Part shown: positions 55,595 through 64,000 of the stretch, one piece after another
How the letters are laid out: each line of letters opens with the position of its first letter
Position numbering within the stretch: position 1 is the stretch's first letter
Source of the DNA: Yponomeuta sedellus
Lineage: Eukaryota > Arthropoda > Insecta > Lepidoptera > Yponomeutidae
Assembly (NCBI GenBank): GCA_934045075.1
Contig: OW203734.1
Coordinates: 18,888,182-18,952,181 of the forward strand
Reading direction: 5' to 3'
Length of the DNA: 64,000 nucleotides
Translations under genes and position numbers: made by a program
The notes under the pieces: model-generated
The model's database searches: none
Told to the model about the DNA's origin: nothing
What the model saw: the letters and a program-made list of their open reading frames with translations, nothing else

Positions 55595-55858
55595 GACAAT
55601 AAGGCCGTAAGTCTGTTATTGTAAGCAAACGATAAACATTATTTCATCATTAAACGTTATACTTTATTTTTGTTATCTATTAATAATCAGAATCACATTT
55701 TTACTGGTCCGAGTAGTCGAATCAATACGGTGATTTTGTATCTCGCTCTTTTATATTCGACCTTTTTGTGCATAGCATTTCTGATGCCCTCTAAAATGAC
55801 ATTACTGTGTGACATTTAAATTATCAGTTGTTTATTTGAAAGGTAATAAATCTTAGTC
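55595..55858. other. intron-like sequence, no recognised element
   Basis: Nothing was recognised here. Confidence 0.4.
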
Positions 55859-55948
55859 TTGATATCATCTAAAATTTAGGTGATATCAAACCAAACCAAC
55901 TGCAAGAAAACAATTTAGATCCTAAATACAGTTTTCTTGCAGGGTTGG
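55859..55948. repeat. two hairpins beside a family G start
   Basis: tgatatcatctaaaatttag folds with its own end. Then ccaaaccaactgcaagaaaa and its reverse form a second stem. Confidence 0.7.
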
Positions 55949-55962
55949 TTTGCAAATGGGGT

Positions 55963-56310
55963 ATATCCTTGTATGTCCCCACTGCTGGGGCACGGGTCTC
56001 GTCCTGCATCGTAGGAAGCCTAACCTTCCATACTCCACCACGGGGGCCAAGTCCGGGTTGGAGAAGGATTTTAAGACAGTAGCGGACGGGCCTTACTGTC
56101 AGAAGTTATCAAGCCGCCCATAAGGCCTCCGACTTGGCATGTCATTCCTTGACAGCCGGCACCAGCGGCTTAACTTGCCCTGCGAAGCACGGAAGCGCTC
56201 GAAAAATTCCACTAACGGTAGTCACGGGATGGTGACCCATCCTGCACCTGACCGCGCCTGTTGTTGCTTAACTCAAGTGATTGATTCCAAACACTCGGTT
56301 CGACTAGGAC
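55963..56310 (+). mobile_element. dispersed repeat family G, long copy
   Basis: ccttgtatgtccccactgct ... cgggatggtgacccatcctg ... cttaactcaagtgattgatt. The 86-codon open frame at 56139-56399 is part of it. Confidence 0.8.
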
Positions 56311-56867
56311 ACGAGAGCGCTTCAAGTCTGGTATTATTGGTAAATTGGCGTAAATCTTTCAATATTAATGCATACGACACGTTGGATAACAATGCGTAAT
56401 ACCTACCTTCTTAAAATAAAACGTATTGAGCGCTCATATGAAATGCTAATGACATACGTCATTAATTCAAACAACTAAGCGAACCAACTTGTTTGGCTTG
56501 TACATACTTAGCTCATATATCCAATTAAAGCGCCTGATCCTTTTCGCCTAGCTACCAAACGTTTTCCTGTACATTGATTCTTTTAACACCATTAAGGAAG
56601 TTCTGTAAAGCAGTGCTATGAGTATAGAAACAATCTCTCGGGCGCTCCAGCGTTGGCTAATTTGTTCGAACCGGCGTCAGTCAGAGAAGGTTCTTCTATA
56701 CTTCATGTCTCAAAATAAAACGCGTCGCTTTTGTGGAATTTTTTCGTATTATCATTTATAGTGTGTCGTGGGAGTATCACTGAAGAATGGTATCGATGAA
56801 TTCTTTGCAAAGTAATTTAGAAAGTATTGATATAAGTGTATTATGGAATCACGGTGTTAAGGAGACC
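56311..56867. other. repeat-poor stretch
   Basis: About 550 bp without recognised elements. Confidence 0.35.
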
Positions 56868-56920
56868 TGGCAGTCTGGCAGTCCCTGGTTGCTGCCTACC
56901 TCCCTGGGATACAGGCGTGC
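56868..56920 (+). mobile_element. LINE ORF2 C-terminal end
   Basis: AVWQSLVAAYLPGIQA in one frame equals the end at 18891. The usual TGA is changed to TGC. Confidence 0.65.
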
Positions 56921-57128
56921 GTTTATGTTATGGCCTGTTTTCATAAAGGGGTTGTAATACGAGTACTGTCAACATTGAGTAACGTGCCTGACTTTGATTG
57001 AATTAACATTGCTTTCGTACCATAGATAACATTTAAAAACTTAGGATAAGTTAGAAATATTAGGAAATAAATAAAACCATAAAGAGGATATTTTTCGGGA
57101 TCATACAAATAGGGATAAATAAATTTAA

Positions 57129-57265
57129 GGCTGATTTTTCAATAGTCAGATGACTTTTATCTGAGGAATAAAAATGGCGGTTTGACATAATTTTCATACA
57201 TTAGCTGTCAAACCGCCATTTTTATTCCTCAGATAAAAGTTATCTCACCATTGAAAAATCAGCCC
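57129..57265. mobile_element. piggyBac-type MITE, near palindrome
   Basis: This 137-bp element lies after TTAA (57125-57128). Ends ggctgatttttcaatagtca and, reversed, gggctgatttttcaatggtg. The inner arms ctgaggaataaaaatggcgg and its reverse are perfect. The right flank TTAA has decayed to TTTG. Confidence 0.8.
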
Positions 57266-57639
57266 TTTGTCTAATAATAAGAAAAGATCAGATTTACTTC
57301 TTTCATTGAATTAAAACGTATACTTATAATTCCTTATAAAATAATATAGTGGATTATAAAAATTTCGATTAACGCTTCATCAATTATATTATAAAGCCGT
57401 TACGTGCAAGTTGTGTGACGTGAAGCCCGATTTCTGGGGAGCGTTGTTTGTACCACGTGACTACACTGACTTTTCGACAGGTTATATTATGAAAAGCGGA
57501 AGTGAAAGTAAAAATCACTTATTGACAGCAAATTTTACATCAATAATAATAAATAAATTTAAAAGTATTAGTCGTAGAGAAAAAAACGTTAATTTATCTC
57601 TTAACATGGCTCACTTATTACATGTATGAAAACACAGAT
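57266..57639. other. intron-like sequence, no recognised element
   Basis: A 72-codon open frame (57411-57629) has no known domain. Confidence 0.4.
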
Positions 57640-57928
57640 GCTGCCCGCGACTTCGTCCGCGCAGGATAAGTATTTCGAGTAGCTTATATTATATAGCGTG
57701 GCGTACAAAATAACTAACATTATGACATAAAAATTATCACATAACTAATTTTTGTGTCGCATTTGAAAAATGTCACACAATATCTTTATAAATTGTAACC
57801 TATATGTTATTCTGATGTATAAGCTATATTATTTTAAAGTTTCATTAAAATCCATTCAGTAGTTTTTACGTGAAAGAGTAACAAACATCTATACTTACAA
57901 ACTTTCGCGTTTATAATATTAGTAGGAT
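57640..57928 (+). mobile_element. dispersed repeat family I, long copy
   Basis: ctgcccgcgacttcgtccgc at the 5' side to acaaactttcgcgtttataa then tattagtagga at the 3' side, the full form of the family. Confidence 0.75.
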
Positions 57929-58419
57929 TTTTAGTACATCTTCTCAATTCTAGAATGCGTTTTTGAAACCCTGAGGTCGTAAACTTTATTCGTGGTTTAC
58001 TTTATTAAAAAAGCCCTTCTTCTGGCGAAGTCGCGTAAAAAGCGAAAACTTCCACATTGGAATAGCCATTAAGTTCGGTGGGAGTAATGACGAAGGTATA
58101 TAATCGAATAAGATATTAACGAACGAATAAAATATGTTTTCATTTTCATTTCATTTTCAAGGTGACCGGTTCACACCACTCTCCTAATGAACTTGAACTT
58201 ATAGTGTCATAATAAAAGTGTTCACACATGCAGTTGTTTTTTGAAATTAGCACGTCATTGCACATGTTTAAAGTGCCAAAAAAGAGGCCTGAGCAAACAA
58301 CATACAAGTTTACTACAGAAATTCCTTTCAATTCCTTGCAAGAAATTCCTTGCACCTGAAACACCACAGTTAGTGTTTTAAATATCGAGGATCCTTCTCT
58401 ATTGGGTTTCAAAGAAGTG

Positions 58420-58480
58420 GCATCTGGTGTCGTGGTCTCTCTCTGACTACACTTCCGGGATACAGACGTGAGTGTGTATG
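58420..58480 (+). mobile_element. LINE ORF2 C-terminal end
   Basis: WSLSDYTSGIQT then TGA matches the SGIQA-type ending seen at 18891. Confidence 0.55.
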
Positions 58481-58504
58481 TTTGTATGTATGTATAGAAA
58501 CACA

Positions 58505-58610
58505 CATGTATCATCAACATCAACCCATTACGTCCCCATCGAGGGGCATGGGTCTCGTCCTGAGGAAGGTATAGGCCATACTCCACCACGGTGGGCAAGT
58601 CAGTGGCCGA
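58505..58610 (+). mobile_element. dispersed repeat family G fragment
   Basis: catcaacccattacgtcccc ... ggccatactccaccacggtg. Confidence 0.65.
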
Positions 58611-58625
58611 GCCACACATGTATGT

Positions 58626-58755
58626 ATGATAGATAGATAGAGAACACTTTATTGCACAACCAGAAAAATATTACAACCATGATTCTTAAAACTAATTAAT
58701 GTTATACAATTGGTCTTATCGCTAAGAGCGATCTCTTCTAGACAACCTTTGGATG
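58626..58755 (-). mobile_element. LINE 3' end, family H, reverse
   Basis: tgatagatagatagagaaca ... ggtcttatcgctaagagcga ... tagacaacctttggatgg. Confidence 0.75.
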
Positions 58756-58880
58756 GAGTGGATTGCATGAAGAATATAGTCGGTACGTGGTGCATGTACA
58801 TAAATAATTAAATCGAAAATATATTGATGACAAACAGCAAAAGAGTGCAAGAATATAATTACTTATAATTAATACTTTTC

Positions 58881-59070
58881 TGTATGTATGTATGTATGTA
58901 TGTATGTATGTATGTATGTATGTATGTATGTATGTATGTATGTATGTATGTATGTATGTATGTATGTATGTATGTATGTATGTATGTATGTATGTATGTA
59001 TGTATGTATGTATGTATGTATGTATGCATGTATGTATGGATGGATTTATGTATATGTGTATGTATGTATG

Positions 59071-59101
<31 letters not shown>

Positions 59102-59102
59102 G
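58881..59102. repeat. (GTAT)n microsatellite
   Basis: About 222 bp, perfect to about 59025, then a variant patch (gcatg, tggatggattta) and perfect again. Open frames of repeated MYVC or IHTY are artefacts. Confidence 0.97.
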
Positions 59103-60257
59103 TAAACAAGACTTTTATTGCCCAAGTTTTTTGTTCATTGCTTTTGGTGCGTTGACTTTGTTTTGAAGTGCAAATATTCAAAATTACAATAGACTTCATC
59201 TTCTGGTACGTACTATAGTTACAGTAAAACTGCATTTCATCAGTGATCTTACAGCAATAGATTCGCTCATCAACCGAAACGTGGTTGCAATGCTCTGTTA
59301 CGCTATCGATACCATGTTTTGCCATATATTTCATCACTTTTTGTGATTTAATAGTGATGAGTTCGATATTTTATCTTTTATCTATGTTCATTAATTGTTC
59401 ATTGTGTATTTGCTTTCGAACTTAGTAGGTTTAAGTATCAATTGGGTATTCAGAGAAGAATTTATTGCCCTTAGTAAGAACTAACTAACGAAAGATCGTT
59501 GTCTACCAATCAGAAACCAAGACAAGGAACTAGTATGGTATAGGTAGTATGAGATACCGTGGCACGCACTTTGAGGCGCCAAAACGTCAGAAAATGACAA
59601 TTCACGTACAGAAAAGTCGCGATTATTGAAATTTAAAACGCGTGACCCGTTTCTAACGTGACAGACCTGAACTCGGCTTTTCTCGACGCTTGCCCAAAAG
59701 TTTTTTTTTTATTTTATTTTATTTACAAAACCCACAGCACAAGTTAATAAATATTCACTGTTACAAATATGATTTATCTTTGGCCAATTACGGGCTTATT
59801 TTATATTGACATAACTTGAGACAGGCATTATTATTAATTACAAACTTTAGAGTCTACAGCAAAAGGCAACAATATGAGAAAAAAGAAAAAACTTTGAAAT
59901 ACCAAAATCAGGCAAACAGAGTATTGAAATTATATATAAAAATCATGACTGCAGACTGTATATATTTCTATGTGAGTATGGATGTTGGTGTCTTTTTGTG
60001 TGTGTGTGTGTATGATGGGTGAGAGCGGTGAGTGCAATATGCGTAGTAATGAAAGATGCCGTAAGGCCTTAACTCTCCTCTTTAAGACATTGCAATAGTG
60101 ACTGTTTAAAAGCAGTCTTTGGAAAATGTCTATGCCAGAAAATCGCTTTTTGTAGATGTCAAGTAGACGACGACATTAGTAGTCCGCAGGCAATATGTGC
60201 AGATCGAGAGAGAAAGATATGATGAGGATATTTGACGTCAAAACTGTAATTCCAATA
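59103..60257. other. intron-like sequence, no recognised element
   Basis: About 1.15 kb without recognised genes or repeats, apart from a short TG run near 59995-60015. Confidence 0.4.
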
Positions 60258-60385
60258 GTACATTACACAACTAGGGTGGTAATACAAAGAAAGGCCGAGA
60301 TCGCAGAAGTTTGCGGCCCGAGCTGCAAGCGAGGGACGTAAATATGCGATCGAGAGCTTTCTTTATTACCTCCCGTGTTGTGTAC
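60258..60385. mobile_element. MITE with imperfect inverted ends
   Basis: Left gtacattacacaactagggt then ggtaatacaaagaaag; right, reversed, gtacacaacacgggaggtaa then taaagaaag. Confidence 0.7.
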
Positions 60386-60677
60386 AACTTTTTTTGTCTA
60401 CACTTGGTCAGAAAGCGGCTTTTTCCGTACGCGCAGCGTGCGGTAAAAGCCACTTTACTGCCAGGTGTGGCATAAAATCTATTTACGCCATTTTTTTATG
60501 TCTCTTTCATTCCATTCTTACAATTAACATTTGTTAATCCTTAGATTTAACTTATTCGTCGAATATCGTATTAAACAACCATTTCAAAAATAGTTGTAAT
60601 TGCCTTTCTGTTTTTGTTTAATGGTGACATTTTTATATTATTGTACCTATTATACTTTATTAGACGCATAAATTTAA

Positions 60678-60699
60678 CCGAGGATTGAAAAATCAGCCC
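60678..60699. mobile_element. 22-bp remnant of the 57129 MITE between two TTAA sites
   Basis: ccgaggattgaaaaatcagc then cc equals one terminal inverted repeat, with TTAA at 60674-60677 and 60700-60703. Confidence 0.6.
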
Positions 60700-60703
60700 T
60701 TAA

Positions 60704-61005
60704 TGTTTTTTAATAAAATTACGTCACCCATTCTATATTTTTGTTACATTTTCACTTGTTACTTCACCATTTGACGAAACACTGCTACCGACAATTTTAC
60801 CTTCTTGCAATTATACCTTTTTATGTTTTATCCTGTATCAATCAGTTATCTAGAGTTTTTAACATAAACACAGTGTTTTGAAGTCACATCCATATTTATT
60901 ATTTATCACAACCCCTCTAAACTCTTCTAACCCAAAACTCCGAATTTCATAAAACCACAATCTCAATAAATTCTGAATAAATAATTTTATTTTTTGCAGA
61001 CCCGT
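60704..61005. other. intron-like sequence, no recognised element
   Basis: Nothing was recognised here. Confidence 0.4.
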
Positions 61006-61120
61006 TCCCCAGCAGTGGGGACATACAAAGGGTTGATACCAACCATTATTTCCAGAACAAGTCCAATCTATTTTTAATTTGTATTGGACTTGTTCGGGAA
61101 ATAATGGTTGGTATCAAACC
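61006..61120. repeat. family G scrap joined to a long hairpin
   Basis: gcagtggggacatacaaagg is the reversed family G start. It is followed by arms of 37 bp (ggttgataccaaccattatt, continuing) closing at 61120 with a 15-base loop. Confidence 0.8.
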
Positions 61121-61530
61121 TTAACAACAAAAAAAATATTAGAATGAGCTAGACAGGATATGGCAGCAGACGAAAGGTTTTTCTAGATCCCTCGACGTCG
61201 ATCAGTGTAACAACCTACCAACCTACTTGGTGTTTATTTTGCTGTCTAGCGCCTCAAGCAAGATGTCAATGCCATCCACTGCCATTCCGGTATAGGCTGA
61301 TACAAATAAACAAATCGTGGAATTTTACTTGAGACTAATTTTGGTTGCTCACCTGTGTTCATAATTATGTTTGTACGAGTATTTACCCAAACACTTGCGT
61401 CGCATTGCAACCAGTCTTACAAGATCTTTAAGCTAGAACCACACTCATCATATGTAGTGAGATTTTAGCTTAAAGATCTATCGCTACGCAACGTGAGATC
61501 TAGCCGCTTAAATGTATGTGTCGTGGCGTG
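61121..61530. other. intron-like sequence with a small hairpin
   Basis: Arms gatctttaagct and agcttaaagatc lie at 61423-61479. Confidence 0.5.
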
Positions 61531-62019
61531 GATTTGTTCACATCGTGAAATGCTTGAAAACTTCATGAACTGATCGCATTACAAGAAATTGGCCACGTCA
61601 TGATATGGCTTGTGCAGATCAATGATAAGAAATCGTTTCTCGATATGGACGATTAGTTATGAAATGTTCAAGATTATTTGATTATAATATCCTGATATAG
61701 AAACATTAATCACCGGTAGAGGCGCTGCGAACGCTCTGTTTTTATCCGGCCAGATTGGATGACATAATGTTGACGATTTCAACGTGAAATGTTGACGATT
61801 TCATGATCTTATTATTTTTAATGCACTAACCCGTGCTAAGGACAATTTTAAAAACCTATTTAGTCAGATATCGCGGGTTCGAGTCCCGGAATGGGTAGAA
61901 TTTTTAGCCTCTAAATAGGTTTTTAAGATTTCATGATCTGGTCAAATTAAATTTCCCGAAATTAAATGAAATGCGACTATTTCATGAAATTCTCGTGCAT
62001 TTCATGGAGTGAGCAAATC
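61531..62019. mobile_element. fold-back element or MITE interrupted by a SINE pair
   Basis: Left gatttgttcacatcgtgaaa and, reversed, right gatttgctcactccatgaaa start inverted arms that stay alignable for about 75 bp. The SINE pair at 61810-61926 lies inside. Confidence 0.7.
61810..61926. mobile_element. head-to-head SINE A pair 3 with 13-bp target duplication
   Basis: The left arm is the reversed long tail (gcactaacccgtgctaagga then aaaacctatttag). The right arm is a forward module end (tcgcgggttcgagtcccgga ... aaataggttttta). Flanked by GATTTCATGATCT at 61797-61809 and 61927-61939. Confidence 0.9.
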
Positions 62020-62699
62020 TACATTATAGACGGGGCATATGCAGTGCATAGAGACGTAAGAGTGAAATTTTCCTAGAAATGGCCCCAAATGTAATTCGTT
62101 AAGATTTTTCCGGACTCCTTCCGATGCTTACCTAAATGAAATCAATGGATTTAACACGTTCAGTAAGCCATATTAAAACGTATCCTTTCGTTTGAATTTT
62201 AGTCCATATTTCGAGGATTAAATTGGTATACTAGTTACTGCAGGTTAACGCACTCATTATGTCATGTTCTCCATTGCACCAGTCACGGTTCGTTGCAATG
62301 CCAGCCGCTTTATTGTATTACAAACTAAAAATATAAGCTTCAGACCTACATAATTACTCCAAGGCCGTTACACAATACTACTCTTAATCACGTCGGTACA
62401 GAGATTACTTTCGCATGTCTCTGTTCAGATTAAGATGCCGTGTTGGTCGAAATTGAGGCCACACACATAATCTGGTTCGCCTGCGTTGTTTTGTTACCGG
62501 TTGCAATTTCTTGGTAATATTGCCAAAGTAATCGTATACGAATTACAAATCAATTTCCAATCAATACTAACGTGGACTCGCTAAAATGTTTTTTGTAAAA
62601 TGCTACTTGATTGTCTTTTTGGTGATAGTGTTGTATCGGGGACAGTTAATTTTTTTTTAGAATATTGGACTGTTGTTGCCGCTTGGCTAAGTATATTTT
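62020..62699. other. intron-like sequence, no recognised element
   Basis: Nothing was recognised here. Confidence 0.4.
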
Positions 62700-62754
62700 T
62701 TAATGTAGGCTATATACGTTCCGTTACGTATAGGCATTCTCTCTTCGTTTTTGT

Positions 62755-62945
62755 TTCCATATCTATAATATAAAAATTAATCGCTGAATATGTTGGTAAG
62801 CGCAAACCTCGAGAGTAGTTGAACCAATTTTGCTAATTCTTTTTTTACAATATTCCTTGAAGTACGAGGATGGTTCTAAAGGAGAGAAATAAATATATTT
62901 AAAGAATCGATGGTAGGCGGTACGAAGTCGCTGGGTCAGCTAGTA
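62755..62945 (-). mobile_element. dispersed repeat family J, reverse copy
   Basis: atatctataatataaaaatt ... tccttgaagtacgaggatgg ... gtacgaagtcgctgggtcag. Confidence 0.75.
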
Positions 62946-64000
62946 TACAATAAAATACTAAAATGGGGTATAATTAGTCAAAATTTTCTTAGAACATGTG
63001 TTTCATCGAAATAATTTAATTAATTACCTAATTTCCTCTTTTTATTTAAAAAAAAATCCATATAGATATTAACGATTTCAATTTCTTATCCTATCGTAAA
63101 AACAATGATACGTCGAAGTGTTACACTTTGTATGACTATAGGGAAAAATCACAAATGTTTAACACACGAAAATCCTCGTTGCGTGAGCCTTACCCGCACT
63201 TGACCGGTTTTTGTTGAAATATTTTAAATTTTTCTTAACTAATCAATCAATAACAAAAACGCACATTTACCTGGTACATATAATGTGTGTGCCGCCGACT
63301 CGTATGTAGCAGAGATTTACAGAAGCCGTCAGACTGCAAGAAGGCTTAGTAGTGTTTTGAGTGAAGAAGGTTCGACGAAACTGCGTCACTCGTATCGGGC
63401 AATCGGAACAGTAATTCGGACACATTTTGGATGTAAAACGCCATCAAAAGGACGCAAAATAACCTGAGACACGACGCTGTTGGTTACGTCTATATAACGT
63501 CGATATCTTTCTTCTGTGAGGCAAGAGAATCTTGCTGACTTTCAAAAGTTGTGAAGTGAAATACAGGTTCATTTTCGAGCAAAAAATTCGATTTTTCATA
63601 TCATTTATTACTGTCGCGGGTATAGGTTGTAAGGAAACCTATAGTACTCGTATACTAGCGAACCCAACATCCGTGGTCCTGCTTGCAGCGCCATCCGCCG
63701 GGCTGATTTGTAAATCTAAACCATCCAGGGCGCCACCCAAACGCGTACAACTTTCGTTATGGGGAAAACTTACTACGGGGAACTCCCCATTTTTCGATGT
63801 ATATAGGGACTTAGCCACCGTTGAAGATCTGAGAAGTACAAAGAAGAATTTGCGGAGCTAACAGCCAACCCACGTCAGTGGCGAGTCACAGGAATAAGAA
63901 GAAAAATCGGGATTTTGTTGCGGAGTTAGATGAGATGAGGTGGTGGCGCCACCTGCTGCGGATTCCCTAGACAGCTATGAGGACCACCACCTCTGTACTT
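62946..64000. other. right end, no recognised gene
   Basis: Open frames of 60 codons (63285-63467) and 109 codons (63532-63861) on the plus strand show no domain I can name. They have a somewhat higher GC content than their surroundings and might be parts of an unknown element or exon. A family L scrap (cccgcacttgaccggttttt) lies near 63190. Confidence 0.35.

Noticed and set aside
58738..59337. 199-codon and related open frames of IHTY or MYVC repeats
   Set aside because: They are translations of the (GTAT)n microsatellite; the flanks have no coding features.

Overview
The window looks like nuclear DNA from an insect, most probably a moth or butterfly. Two host genes are recognisable at protein level (Groucho and Fem-1). 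The rest is AT-rich, intron-rich sequence packed with tRNA-derived SINEs, LINE 3' ends with microsatellite tails, and short inverted-repeat elements (MITEs). Their sequence style is familiar from lepidopteran genomes. That assignment comes from recall of repeat families, not from a search. No bacterial features, rRNA genes, functional tRNA genes or CRISPR arrays were seen.

Layout. At the left end, the first four coding exons of groucho lie on the minus strand (1215 down to 657); the gene runs off the left edge. At 2072 the first coding exon of a Fem-1 family gene starts on the plus strand and ends at a GT donor after 20 codons. The two start codons face away from each other across 856 bp, so the pair probably shares a bidirectional promoter. 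I recognise no second Fem-1 exon to the right. The simplest reading is that most of the remaining 61.8 kb is the first intron of Fem-1, although other genes could be hidden in it.

Within that stretch only three other gene-like pieces were recognised: a broken THAP zinc-finger exon (8026-8233, plus), a second, intact-looking THAP first exon under a CpG-rich block (31991-32033, minus), and the C-terminal end of a hAT transposase (27146-27349, plus). LINE ORF2 C-terminal scraps occur at 4835, 18891, 34635, 42485, 45112, 56868 and 58420. At least six SINE or retroposon families are present, many with target-site duplications. MITEs with TA, TTA or TTAA flanks, two 33-bp minisatellites (20431-20892 and 52553-52935), a perfect (TCTA)n array of about 354 bp and a (GTAT)n array of about 222 bp complete the picture.

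The most unusual structures are three head-to-head SINE pairs, each enclosed in a single target-site duplication (42084-42241, 48156-48560, 61810-61926), and a chimera of two retroposon families inserted as one unit (54543-54892). No novel multi-gene system was found. All exon calls rest on hand translation and splice-site reading.
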